DNA of 64,000 nt, taken from assembly GCA_965277875.1 (NCBI GenBank), contig CBDIDV010000002.1:744001-808000 (forward strand), in the 5' to 3' direction. This document shows positions 36,263 through 45,036 of the stretch, piece by piece (positions within the stretch are counted from its first letter, which is position 1; each line of letters begins with the position of its first letter). The DNA comes from CAWFQB01 sp965277875 (lineage in GTDB: Bacteria; Armatimonadota; Chthonomonadetes; Chthonomonadales; Chthonomonadaceae). The notes beneath the pieces were generated by a model, which worked only from the letters and a program-made list of their open reading frames with translations, searched no databases and had not been told where the DNA came from. A program made the translations under genes and the position numbers.

Positions 36263-37738
36263 ATGGACGAAAACGTCATGCGCGTACTGCAAATGCTGCA
36301 GGACGGCAAAATCAGCGCGCAGGAGGCCGAGACCCTCATCGCCGCCCTGCGCGGCGAAGCGCCGGTCGGAGAAGAGACCGCGTCGGCATCGGGCGCGGAG
36401 ACCGAGAGCGGGGAGGCCGAAGCCAAACCCGACAAGTCGCTGTTCGATACCCTGCCTTTCGGCAAAATGGGCGAGCAGATCAATGACAAGATAAAAGACA
36501 TCAAGCCGCCCAAGATTGACCTGGACAATTTAGGCGAGCGCATCTCCAAAGCCGTGGCCCGCGTGCAGCCCGAAAAGATCGTGCGCCGCGTACAGGCCGA
36601 ACTGCGTAAGGCTTCCAAGGCGGGCAGTAACTGGAGCGCGTCCGTTTCGACACGGGTGCGAACGTGGACGGACGGCGACGATGCGCGGCCCACGAACGCG
36701 ATGGACCTGCCCATTCACACCGAGACCGTAGACCAGGAATTTCATCTGGAACCGGGCGCGAAAGTCCTGATCGAGAACCCGCTCGGCAGTATCAAAGTCG
36801 TCGGCATCGCCGAGGGAACCGCAAGCGTCACCATCACGAAAACAGCCTGGAACCCCGGCGAGGAAGAAGTGAAGGCCGCTGCCGCCCGCATGGAAATAAA
36901 TATGCACGGCACGGATGACCGACTGGATATCAAGGTGACAGCCCCCGATGGCTTCCGCGAGGGAACGGTTGACCTGGAACTGCGCGTACCGCGTAACGCG
37001 TCTAATGTGCGCGTCAATACCCGCTATGGAACCGTGGAACTAACCGACCTGGACGGCCTTGCCGAAGGCGTGACGACAAGCGGCGAACTGCATCTGCATG
37101 ACCTGGGCGGGGATGCGCGGGGCGAGACCGCGAACGGCGCGCTGAAACTGGAGCGTATCGCCGGCTCGGCCACGGTCGCCACGCAGTCCGGCGACATCAC
37201 CGCCGACGACATACGGCGCGGCCTGACAGCGAACACCGCGAGCGGCGACGTCAAGGCCACGAACATCGAGGGCGGGCGCGTGGAGTGCAAAAGCGTGTCC
37301 GGCGACGCAAGCCTGGAACGAGCCGGCCTGCAAAGCCCCTTAGAAATCATCGTCGAGTCGGTCAGCGGCAACGCCACCCTTTTGGACGCAAGCGGCAGCC
37401 TGGGCATTAAGGCCGTGTCCGGCGACGTGAAGGCTGAAAATCTATCAGCCACACGGCTTCAGGCGCAGACCGTGTCCGGCGACGTGACCCTCAAACTCAA
37501 GGACGCATTTTCCAGCACGATGCAGGTAAACACGGTTTCCGGTGACGTTGCTATCGCGCTTGTCGAGGGAAGCAATGTGCGCCTGTCTCTTGCCACCACA
37601 TCGGGCGAACTGAAATGCGATTTCGATGCCCAAGACGTGAATGCGGGCGAAACCCTGTGGACGGGCCAGATCGGAACCGGGGCCGGTACGCTGACCGTGC
37701 AGACCATATCCGGCGATACGCACATCCAGAAGGTTTAA
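36263..37738 (+). CDS. DUF4097 beta-helix protein with SHOCT-like head (YvlB-like)
   Basis: The 491-residue product starts with a short SHOCT-like helix pair (VMRVLQMLQDGKISAQEAET), then a charged linker and, from about residue 150 to the end, repeated strands of the DUF4097 type with the recurrent phrase SGD (ATQSGDITADDI, NTASGDVKATNI, KAVSGDVKAENL, TVSGDVTLKL). No signal peptide is present. Bacillus YvlB has the same combination and belongs to an envelope-stress operon, so a similar role is inferred. The ATG at 36263 follows AAGGA at about nine bases. Confidence 0.85.
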   Translation: MDENVMRVLQMLQDGKISAQEAETLIAALRGEAPVGEETASASGAETESGEAEAKPDKSLFDTLPFGKMGEQINDKIKDIKPPKIDLDNLGERISKAVARVQPEKIVRRVQAELRKASKAGSNWSASVSTRVRTWTDGDDARPTNAMDLPIHTETVDQEFHLEPGAKVLIENPLGSIKVVGIAEGTASVTITKTAWNPGEEEVKAAAARMEINMHGTDDRLDIKVTAPDGFREGTVDLELRVPRNASNVRVNTRYGTVELTDLDGLAEGVTTSGELHLHDLGGDARGETANGALKLERIAGSATVATQSGDITADDIRRGLTANTASGDVKATNIEGGRVECKSVSGDASLERAGLQSPLEIIVESVSGNATLLDASGSLGIKAVSGDVKAENLSATRLQAQTVSGDVTLKLKDAFSSTMQVNTVSGDVAIALVEGSNVRLSLATTSGELKCDFDAQDVNAGETLWTGQIGTGAGTLTVQTISGDTHIQKV

Positions 37739-37747
37739 GGAGACCAC

Positions 37748-38377
37748 ATGAACGACGCCAACCGCGAGAGCATTATGAAGATGGTCGCGGAGGGAACCCT
37801 GCGTCCTGAAGAGGCCGCGAAACTGCTGGCCCGATTGACCGACGAAGAGCAGGCGCAGGCCAAGACGCGCGCCCATGACAAGGTTGTGGAGGAAGCGCGC
37901 ATCAGTGCGGAAAAGGCCAAGCCTGCGACCGAGAAGATCTCGATTCCCGGCCCGGATGGAACCGAGCGCGTGGTCGAAGTGCCGTCCAGTCTGGTTCCCA
38001 TGATCGGCAAGATGGTGGGCGAGGCCGTCAAGCAGCACGCGCAAAAAGTCGCCAAAGAGACCGCTATAGGGGCCAGGAACATGGTGCTGAACAAGGCCGA
38101 CGAGGTGCGCGCCACCATCCGAACCGCGATGAAGGGCGGCAGCAAAAAGCCCAAAATCGAGGACAAGCCCGCTGAACCGACCGAGGAAGACAAGAAGATC
38201 GCGGCCCGCCGCCAGATACTGCAAATGGTGCAGAACGGGCGCATTACGGCCACAGACGCGGGCCGTCTGGTGCGCGAACTGGACGCGCTGCAAGCCTACG
38301 AGACCGGGCAGTCGCAGCCACCTCTCCAGAACGATAACCCCGGCGTCAGACAGAAGGGAAACAAAAAGAAGCCGTGA
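37748..38377 (+). CDS. SHOCT-like domain protein
   Basis: A hydrophilic protein of 209 residues with SHOCT-like helix pairs at both ends: SIMKMVAEGTLRPEEAAKLL at residues 9-28 and ILQMVQNGRITATDAGRLVR at about 159-178. The middle is Lys/Ala/Glu-rich. AGGAG stands seven bases before the ATG. It is the third gene of the DUF2089 operon, and all three proteins share the same kind of helix pair, which suggests that they assemble through it. Its stop overlaps the next start (GTGA). Confidence 0.75.
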   Translation: MNDANRESIMKMVAEGTLRPEEAAKLLARLTDEEQAQAKTRAHDKVVEEARISAEKAKPATEKISIPGPDGTERVVEVPSSLVPMIGKMVGEAVKQHAQKVAKETAIGARNMVLNKADEVRATIRTAMKGGSKKPKIEDKPAEPTEEDKKIAARRQILQMVQNGRITATDAGRLVRELDALQAYETGQSQPPLQNDNPGVRQKGNKKKP

Positions 38378-39564
38378 AATATTTTCTGCTGGTTCCCGAT
38401 GGGGCCGCTGATGAGCCGATGGATGATCTGGACGGCAAAACGCCGCTCGAAGTGGCCCGCACGCCCAACTTCGATCTGCTGGCGCAATCCGGTCTGGTCG
38501 GCAGCGTGGCCGTAACGCCGCCGGACATGTACCCCGGCAGCGACGCCGCGAACATGGCCCTGCTGGGCTACGACCCGACACGCTACTATACGGGGCGCGG
38601 CCCGATTGAAGCCGCTGCCATGTCCATACCGCTGGACGCTAAAGATGTGGCGTTTCGCTGCTCGATCATCAGCACAGACGGCGAGAAACTGCTGGATTAC
38701 AGCGCGGGGCATATCTCGACCTTGGAGGCCGAGCCGATCATCGCGCTCGCCAACCAAAAACTGTGCGCGAGTTATCAGCGGCTGTTTACGGGCGTACAGT
38801 ATCGGCACATCCTGCGCTGGACGGGCGGGCCGACCGAACTCAAGACCGCCCCGCCGCACGAGAGCCAAGATAAAACGCTGGCCGAAATCTACCCGCAGGG
38901 CGACATGGCCGAGCAGATACGCCGGTTCAGCGAAGACTCGCTCAATATGCTGGACGACTTGGAGTTCAACCGGCAGCGGCGCAACGAGGGCAAGCCGCCC
39001 GCCAACATGCTATGGCCGTGGAGTCCGGGGCGCACACCGGAACTGCCCTCCTTTTCGGTGAAGCGGGGCATGACCGGGGCCGTCATCAGCGCGGTTGATG
39101 TGGTGCGCGGGCTGGGCAAGCTGACGGGTTTGGAAGTGATTAACGTGCCGGGCGCGACCGGGTATTTCGATACCGACTACGCCGCGAAAGCGCGGGCCGC
39201 GCTTGCCGCCCTGGATCGGCACGACTTTGTGTGGATACACGTCGAGTCGCCGGACGAGGCGGGGCATGTCGGCAGCATTGACGAGAAGATCCGCGCCATC
39301 GAGAACATAGACAAACTGGTTCTCGGTACGCTATTGGAAGGGATGAAGAAGCGGGACGATTTTCGGCTGCTGTGTTCTCCCGATCATAAAACGCCGGTCA
39401 GTACGCGTCGTCATGCTGTCGGCCCGGTTCCGTTCGTGCTGTACGACTCGCGCAAGTCGCTGCGGACGGGCGGCACACTGCCCTACGACGAACGCGCCCT
39501 GCTCGAAACGCGCACCAAACTGCCGGAAGGCTACCGCCTGATTGACGAACTGTTCGCGGATTGA
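38374..39564 (+). CDS. apgM: Cofactor-independent phosphoglycerate mutase, ApgM type
   Basis: This 396-residue enzyme should interconvert 2- and 3-phosphoglycerate with a metal-bound phosphoserine, and belongs to the alkaline phosphatase superfamily. Seen motifs are FLLVPDGAADEPM, the serine-bearing PGSDAANMALLGYDP, GPIEAAAM and the metal sites HVESPDEAGHVG and CSPDHKTPV. This archaeal-type form is also found in several bacterial phyla. It starts at a GTG that overlaps the stop of the SHOCT gene, so it is coupled to that operon although the link in function is unclear. Confidence 0.92.
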   Translation: MKYFLLVPDGAADEPMDDLDGKTPLEVARTPNFDLLAQSGLVGSVAVTPPDMYPGSDAANMALLGYDPTRYYTGRGPIEAAAMSIPLDAKDVAFRCSIISTDGEKLLDYSAGHISTLEAEPIIALANQKLCASYQRLFTGVQYRHILRWTGGPTELKTAPPHESQDKTLAEIYPQGDMAEQIRRFSEDSLNMLDDLEFNRQRRNEGKPPANMLWPWSPGRTPELPSFSVKRGMTGAVISAVDVVRGLGKLTGLEVINVPGATGYFDTDYAAKARAALAALDRHDFVWIHVESPDEAGHVGSIDEKIRAIENIDKLVLGTLLEGMKKRDDFRLLCSPDHKTPVSTRRHAVGPVPFVLYDSRKSLRTGGTLPYDERALLETRTKLPEGYRLIDELFAD

Positions 39565-39595
39565 TAAACGTCCTCGTATATTGCAGAAACAAATA

Positions 39596-39637
39596 GAAAC
39601 GCCGTGGAACCTGTATGGTTTCACGGCGTTTCCTTTC
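39596..39637. terminator. Bidirectional terminator hairpin
   Basis: GAAACGCCGTGGAACC (39596-39611) pairs with GGTTTCACGGCGTTTC (39617-39632) with one mismatch. It lies between the convergent mutase gene and the Lys/Met-rich peptide gene. Confidence 0.8.
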
Positions 39638-39669
39638 GGCCAGGGCTGATATGCACCGGCGCGGCAAAA

Positions 39670-39960
39670 CTACATTTTGCCGCCCTTGTCCATTTTGCCG
39701 CTCTGATCCATTTTACCGCTTCCCGCTTTAGGCGGGGTCATTTTGCCTTTGGTCGCCATTTTGCCTTTGGACATCTTGGACTTGGTCGCCATCTTGCTTT
39801 TGGTCGCCATTTTGCCTTTGGACATTTTGGATTTGTCCATTTTGCCCATCTTGCTGCCCTTGTCCATCTTGTCGCCGCCCATTTTGTCCTGAGCGACGCT
39901 GACGCCCATGACGCCGCAAAGCAGCGTGGCCGCACCCATCAATGCCAACATCTTCTTCAT
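39670..39960 (-). CDS. Exported Lys/Met-rich repeat peptide (MXKDX-like)
   Basis: The 96-residue product has a signal peptide (MKKMLALMGAATLLCGVMG, cut near SVAQ) and a mature part of about 70 residues built from short words with Lys and Met: KMDKSKMSKGKMATKSKMAT and so on. It has no cysteine or aromatic residue. The pattern resembles the pentapeptide MXKDX repeat proteins, whose function is not known. The ATG at 39960 is seven bases after AGGAG. A related His/Met peptide is encoded at 50824. Confidence 0.85.
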   Translation of the reverse strand: MKKMLALMGAATLLCGVMGVSVAQDKMGGDKMDKGSKMGKMDKSKMSKGKMATKSKMATKSKMSKGKMATKGKMTPPKAGSGKMDQSGKMDKGGKM

Positions 39961-40218
39961 TCTGTGACTCCTGTGATCTCCGAACATCAGATAACGAAAT
40001 AGGTCTTGCCGGGGCGAGGCATCTTTTCCGCAGGGGAAAGATGTTTGTAATACCCGGCAATCATTAGACAGACGCCGATATGTTTCCTGCTTTCACAGAT
40101 ATATCAATGGAATTATTTTCAAAAGTTACAGGGGACATGGAAGCGGAGGCACAACAACGAGAACGGTCAGCGCCGACGCATCGCGGCACAATCATCGTGG
40201 CTTCCGAACAGGGTAGGG

Positions 40219-40224
40219 TATAAT
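40219..40224 (+). promoter_or_regulatory. Candidate -10 box for hisC
   Basis: TATAAT lies 43 bases before the hisC start. No good -35 hexamer is found at the proper distance, so this is tentative. Confidence 0.35.
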
Positions 40225-40266
40225 GCAGGCATACCGCCCCATTTTACAAGCAGGAGAAGAGTACAC

Positions 40267-41493
40267 ATGATACAGCCCGCGCCGACATTGCTGGAAGAAC
40301 CGGAGGACATTCTTGAGTTTGCCCCTGCCGCTATTCCTTCTTCGCCTCTTTCCGCTGCCTCGCCTGCAATGTCGGATATGAACAGCGTTGTTCCGCTTCC
40401 CTTCGTAGCGGAAAACATCACGCGGCTGATACCCTACACCCCCGGCAAGCCTGTCAGCGAGGTCGAGCGCGAACTGGGCATCACCAACATTCTCAAGCTG
40501 GCGAGCAACGAAAATTCGCTAGGTCCGGCTCCCCGCGCTATCGAGGCCGTGCAGCGTATGGCATCTCAGATGCACATCTACCCGGACGCCGGCTCCCATG
40601 ACCTGAAACAGGCTGTGGCGGCGTTCCTGAACGTCACGCCTGCCAACCTTATATTCGGCAATGGTTCCGACGACATCATTCATCTGCTGGGCGTCACCCT
40701 GCTTGCGCCAGGCGATGAGATCATACAGGCCGACCCAAGTTTCGTGCGCTACGAGGCCGCCGCCATACTGAACAATGCCGTGTGCCACCTGGTTCCGCTC
40801 ACGCCCGATTACAAGCACGACCTGGACGCGATGGCCGCGCGCATTAATGCGCGGACGCGATTAGTTTTTATCACGAACCCGAACAATCCCACCAGCACGA
40901 TTGTGGAACGGGACGCGCTCAGTCGGTTTCTGGACGCGGTTCCTTCGCATGTCGTTGTGGTTTTGGACGAGGCGTATTACGAGTACGCCGCGCCGTTCGC
41001 CGAGTACCCCGACACCCTGCCCTATGTGCGCGAGGGCCGGAACGTGGTCATACTGCGAACGTTCTCCAAGGCGTATGGGCTGGCCGGATTCCGCATCGGG
41101 TATGGCGTGATGCGCCCTGAAATCGCCGGCTGGCTGAACCGTACCAGGGAGCCATTCAACGTGAACCTGATGGCGCAGGCCGCAGGTCTGGCCGCATTGG
41201 AAGACCGCGATCACATCGCCCGCACAGTCGCCGTCAACGAGCAGGGCAAGCGGGAAATACAGGATGCGTGCGCGGAACTTGGCCTGGGTTACACGCCCTC
41301 GTATGCCAACTTCGCCTGGATAGATGTCCGCGTAAACGCCCTCGCCGTGTATGACGCCCTGCTGCATCGGGGCGTGATCGTGCGCGTCAGCGAGGGCTTC
41401 CGCGCGCCGACGCACCTGCGCGTAACGATAGGAACTCCCCCGGAGAACGCCCGCTTCCTGCAGGCCCTGCGGGATGTTCTGAGGCAGGTTTGA
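40267..41493 (+). CDS. hisC: Histidinol-phosphate aminotransferase
   Basis: HisC is a pyridoxal-phosphate enzyme of histidine synthesis that converts imidazole-acetol phosphate to histidinol phosphate. The 408 residues show ILKLASNENSLGP, FGNGSDDIIHLL, ITNPNNPTST, VLDEAYYEY and the cofactor-binding RTFSKAYGLAGFRIGYG. The first 50 residues are an extra Pro/Glu/Ala-rich head before the usual start of the fold. AGGAG stands ten bases before the ATG. No other histidine gene is nearby, and HisC-like enzymes may also serve other aminotransfer steps. Confidence 0.92.
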   Translation: MIQPAPTLLEEPEDILEFAPAAIPSSPLSAASPAMSDMNSVVPLPFVAENITRLIPYTPGKPVSEVERELGITNILKLASNENSLGPAPRAIEAVQRMASQMHIYPDAGSHDLKQAVAAFLNVTPANLIFGNGSDDIIHLLGVTLLAPGDEIIQADPSFVRYEAAAILNNAVCHLVPLTPDYKHDLDAMAARINARTRLVFITNPNNPTSTIVERDALSRFLDAVPSHVVVVLDEAYYEYAAPFAEYPDTLPYVREGRNVVILRTFSKAYGLAGFRIGYGVMRPEIAGWLNRTREPFNVNLMAQAAGLAALEDRDHIARTVAVNEQGKREIQDACAELGLGYTPSYANFAWIDVRVNALAVYDALLHRGVIVRVSEGFRAPTHLRVTIGTPPENARFLQALRDVLRQV

Positions 41494-41557
41494 ACAAAGG
41501 CTAAACTCGCAGTGTGTTTTTCTTGTCTGAACAGGTTGGTACAGGTTGGGAGTTTCT

Positions 41558-41723
41558 CCCCTCACCCCCGGCCCCTCTCCCCTCCGGGGCGAGGGGAGCG
41601 AGGCCGGAAGTGAGTTCGCCGTTGTAGGCAAGTCTTAGTCTAACGCACAACGTGAACAAGTTGGCCTTCTCCCGTTCCGGGAGAAGGTGCGCGGAGCGCG
41701 GATGAGGGCCAAAGCAAACATCA
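41558..41723. repeat. Dispersed palindromic element F, copy 2
   Basis: The same block order as at 27075-27253: CCCTCACCCCCGGCCCCTCT, GAGGGGAGCGAGGC, AAGTGAGTTCGCCGTTG, TAACGCACAACGTGAACAAG, CTTCTCCC/GGGAGAAGG and GGATGAGGGCC. It fills most of the hisC to 41840 gap, where I see no gene. Confidence 0.85.
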
Positions 41724-41839
41724 GAATTTTATTGAAACCGCGCCTGGTCTCCTCTCGTAATGGCCTGATAATGCCTCGTCCTGACTCTGCTCGCCGGGTA
41801 CACTGCCCGCCGCCTTCCTCGTGAGGAGAAAACCGCGTT

Positions 41840-43570
41840 ATGGAACGTAAATCGCGTGAAATGCTGCTTGTCGGGATCGCCCTTGTGGTGATGGCCGGTT
41901 TGTTCGTCTGGCCCGCCACGCGCTGGCTGATACGCCTCCAACTGGTGTCGCAAATCGTGCCGTCTCATGTTGACCATGCTGCCTTAGATCGGCGCGTAGC
42001 GGAAGGCAGCCCGCAGGATTTTCAAATTCAGTACGTCCACGCGCTGACAACTCCCGCGCCGGCCTCCAGCGCCTCCGAAAACTCGGCCATACGCCTGCTT
42101 TCCTCGCTGACGCCGGATAGCCAGTGCATAGAGCGTTTGCGCGGCCTGGAAGCGCGATTTCCCAATGAACCCACCTTGTACGCCCATGTCCTGCGCTACG
42201 CCACGCGAGGGCAGGTGCATCTGCGCCGCCGCGAACAGGACGAACTTTCCCTGATCTCGCAAAAGCATAACGAGACGGTCAAAGACGCGCTGCTGTCGGA
42301 ACATCTTGCCAGTTTCGACCGGGACGCGGCGCAGGGGGAGCGGCTTGACCCGAACAACGCCTACTTTCCACTGATGCGGGCGGCGGGTCTGTTCGAGGCC
42401 GGACGCGACGCAGACGCGATTGCCGCCATCCGCCGCGCAGGGCAGGCGACGCGCTACGAAGATTATGTGGGCGAAGAGTTCTACAGCCTGGATCGGTTTC
42501 GCGCATTGGCTTATGGCGAGAGCGGCGCTCTGGCGCGGGTTTCCGTAGCCGCCGCGATCTTGTTCCCGCACTACGCGGAGTTAAGGGCTATGTGCCGTAT
42601 GGGCGTGGTCAGCGCGATTCACGCCGAGCAGAGCCACAACGCGCAGGCAGGCTTCGCCATACGACGCGATCTGGCACATGCGGGCGGGTTAATGCGGGTG
42701 CAGGGGCATTCGCTGATTTGCAGCCTTGTCGGTATGGCGATCACTTCCATTACTATGTCCCGGCCTGGCGGAACGCCGCTTGTCAAGACGGACGATACGG
42801 GTCACATGACGGAAGCGCAGCGCGAGGCGCGTCAGCAGGAGAAGCTGAATAAGTATTGCGCGTACCTGCGTAGTATTGGGCATGACGACGAGGCCCGCTG
42901 GATGATTGTGGAAATGGACGCGATCAAGCAGGCCAAAGACATCAGCAAAAAAGCCGGCGATGCCGATGTAGGCGCTTTCAGCATGACCCCGATGCGCGAT
43001 TTGTGCCTGTGGTGGGCGGCAAACCTCCTGACACTGACGAACGCGCTTGGCCTGCTGATCCTGGGCGCGTTTGCTGCGATTGCGGCCCACGTCAGCCCCG
43101 GCAAGCGTCTATTGCTGTGGCGGATCGCGTTTAGCTGCCTTGTCGTTCTTGTGTTCGGGCTGTGGCTGTGGAACGTTGAGCGCAGCATCTCTGATTGGGT
43201 CGCCACGCCCTTTCAACTGACGCAGAGTCTCAGCGGCTCGGACACCGACAGCGCGAGTTATGGCGGAGTGGAGATGGCCGCGCGCATCGTGACGATAGTG
43301 TGCGCGCTGGCCCTGCCGCTTGGGATGCTGGGCGTCATCAGTATCATCAGCCTGTGTACCCGTGTGCCGCTCGCCACCGGGATCGGGCGCGGCCTGCGCG
43401 GGTTGGCCCTGCCTGTCGCCTGTGCGCTGTTCCTGGCGTATGCGGCGCAGACGGCGGGGACGCTCAGGCAGGAGGCGCGTGTAAATGCGTCCCTTCATGC
43501 GGGTATGCGGAGCGAGGGGGCCGCGAATGCCGCCGCGCTGGGCAGAACGTGGCCCGGCGTGACCCCATAA
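41840..43570 (+). CDS. Multi-pass membrane protein of a window-local paralogous family
   Basis: A 576-residue protein with an N-terminal membrane anchor (LLVGIALVVMAGLFVW), a soluble domain of about 350 residues, and three to four C-terminal membrane segments (LGLLILGAFAAIAA, IAFSCLVVLVFGLWLW, LALPLGMLGVISIISL, ALPVACALFLAYA). The soluble domain aligns with the protein at 58491: LDPNNAYFPLMRAAGLFEAG against DPENAFWPAMLAVTYFAAG, and SLDRFRALAYGESGAL against QWRLYSLAYGDHGA. TPR-like helices are possible. I know no family name for it, and the function is unknown. Confidence 0.75.
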   Translation: MERKSREMLLVGIALVVMAGLFVWPATRWLIRLQLVSQIVPSHVDHAALDRRVAEGSPQDFQIQYVHALTTPAPASSASENSAIRLLSSLTPDSQCIERLRGLEARFPNEPTLYAHVLRYATRGQVHLRRREQDELSLISQKHNETVKDALLSEHLASFDRDAAQGERLDPNNAYFPLMRAAGLFEAGRDADAIAAIRRAGQATRYEDYVGEEFYSLDRFRALAYGESGALARVSVAAAILFPHYAELRAMCRMGVVSAIHAEQSHNAQAGFAIRRDLAHAGGLMRVQGHSLICSLVGMAITSITMSRPGGTPLVKTDDTGHMTEAQREARQQEKLNKYCAYLRSIGHDDEARWMIVEMDAIKQAKDISKKAGDADVGAFSMTPMRDLCLWWAANLLTLTNALGLLILGAFAAIAAHVSPGKRLLLWRIAFSCLVVLVFGLWLWNVERSISDWVATPFQLTQSLSGSDTDSASYGGVEMAARIVTIVCALALPLGMLGVISIISLCTRVPLATGIGRGLRGLALPVACALFLAYAAQTAGTLRQEARVNASLHAGMRSEGAANAAALGRTWPGVTP

Positions 43571-43594
43571 TCGGATACAACGAAACGCGCTCTT

Positions 43595-43625
43595 ATCGGC
43601 CCGACTGACGCGTCGGGCCGATTTG
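43595..43625 (+). terminator. Rho-independent terminator
   Basis: ATCGGCCCGAC and GTCGGGCCGAT form a perfect 11-bp stem around TGACGC, followed by TTG. It ends the membrane protein gene. Confidence 0.8.
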
Positions 43626-43683
43626 TCGTCCGTTGCTTTGAGTGTCGAAAGCCCGTGACGTTACACGGTGAAAGGAAACCGCC

Positions 43684-44535
43684 TTGCGCTACATCGGCAT
43701 TGATCTGGCATGGGGAACGAAGAACACGACGGGAGCGGTCACGCTGCAATGGAAAACAGCTGCAGGATCAGGAGTAGAGGCGAACATCGGGTCTGTGGAA
43801 GCTGGAACGCAGAACGACAAACAGCATCTCTCTGTAACGGACTATGCAGATGATCTGCTCACGGACGATGCCGTTGTAGAGTTCATCATGCGTGGAGATG
43901 ACGGGGGCGGCGTGATCGTCGGCATTGATGCGCCCCTGGACGTGCCGAACCTGACTGGCGAGCGGCCCGTCGAGGCTGCCCTGCGACGATGCTTCGGCAA
44001 ACATCAGGCGGGAGCGCACCCGGCCAACCGCACCCGCTTCAAGGACGACATCCGGGGCGAACGGCTTGCAGCGCGTCTGGCGGCGGAACACGGCATCATC
44101 AACGATTTTCGGATCGGAGCCGGAGACACGAGCGTTCGGCGTTGTGTCGAGGTATTCCCGCATCCTGCAATGGTGGTCTTGTTCGGGCTGGAAAAGACTT
44201 TGAAATACAAGGCCAAGCCGGGGCGCGATCACACGTCGCGTATGGCGGAGTACACGCGCTATGTGGACGGGTTACGCGGCCTGGGGGACGTGGAACCCGC
44301 GCTGCACGTCCCTGCCTGGCTGACCGTACCGACCGATAAGCAGGGGGCGGCCCTGAAACGCTACGAAGACCTGCTGGACGCCCTGATGTGCGCGTATGTC
44401 GCGGCCTACTTCGGGCATTGGGGCGATGGCGAACACTGCATGGTCATCGGGAACGCGCAAAGCGGCTACATCGTGTCGCCCATCACACCCGATTTTCGCG
44501 CTTGCCTGGAAACGCCCGCACCGACCAAGTCATGA
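43684..44535 (+). CDS. DUF429 family protein
   Basis: A 283-residue soluble protein starting YIGIDLAWGTKNTTG, followed by VIVGIDAPLDVPN, VRRCVEVFPHPAM and the C-terminal YEDLLDALMCAYVAAYF. These are the motifs of DUF429 proteins, which have an RNase H-like fold with acidic residues at the ends of strands, suggesting a nuclease. The start is a TTG at 43684 with AAAGGAA about seven bases upstream; an ATG in this position does not exist. It stands alone. Confidence 0.82.
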   Translation: MRYIGIDLAWGTKNTTGAVTLQWKTAAGSGVEANIGSVEAGTQNDKQHLSVTDYADDLLTDDAVVEFIMRGDDGGGVIVGIDAPLDVPNLTGERPVEAALRRCFGKHQAGAHPANRTRFKDDIRGERLAARLAAEHGIINDFRIGAGDTSVRRCVEVFPHPAMVVLFGLEKTLKYKAKPGRDHTSRMAEYTRYVDGLRGLGDVEPALHVPAWLTVPTDKQGAALKRYEDLLDALMCAYVAAYFGHWGDGEHCMVIGNAQSGYIVSPITPDFRACLETPAPTKS

Positions 44536-44646
44536 ACTCCGCAGGCGCGAACCGCTGCCGGACATTGTGAGCTGATACAGTGGGGGCCGACAGGACATAA
44601 ACAGGTATTACAGCGATGCAGTTCTTCTTGTCCAACAAGGAACAAA

Positions 44647-45036
44647 TCAGGAGAAGGAGCCGGGGCGCTTCGTTCCTGCTGTGTTCTTGTCGTTACGCTG
44701 TCTGCGTCGTTCCATAAACACGGCCTGAAGGTCTTTCAGGGTCGTATCTCTGCGGTCAGGCAGCAATATAAGCACGACAAGTCCGGGTATCCATAAGACG
44801 CCGAGCAGTCCCAGCCATTGCGCGAACCCTTTGCTTTTTGTGTAGAAAATACAGCCCGTAGTAAATACGAGCGTCGCCAGGATAATCAGCGGCACTGTCA
44901 CCACACGCGGTATATGCGCGAGACTGAGCCATTGCCAGGAGATAGCCATCAGCATCCCGATGCCGATGCCAAAACTGCCTTTGATCCGGTCTTCCGAAAG
45001 TTTGTCCGTTCGTTTTGGCTGCGTCATCTGTTCCAT
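44647..45036 (-). CDS. Small membrane protein, three helices, function unknown
   Basis: A 129-residue protein with a charged N terminus, three hydrophobic segments (about 23-40 GIGIGMLMAISWQWLSLA, 46-63 VTVPLIILATLVFTTGCI and 72-92 QWLGLLGVLWIPGLVVLILL) and an Arg/Lys-rich tail. No family is recognised. The ATG at 45036 lacks a clear ribosome site; the ATG four codons on is an alternative. Confidence 0.6.
   Translation of the reverse strand: MEQMTQPKRTDKLSEDRIKGSFGIGIGMLMAISWQWLSLAHIPRVVTVPLIILATLVFTTGCIFYTKSKGFAQWLGLLGVLWIPGLVVLILLPDRRDTTLKDLQAVFMERRRQRNDKNTAGTKRPGSFS

Noticed and set aside
39700..39860. Tandem DNA repeat of regulatory type
   Set aside because: It is the coding repeat of the Lys/Met-rich peptide.
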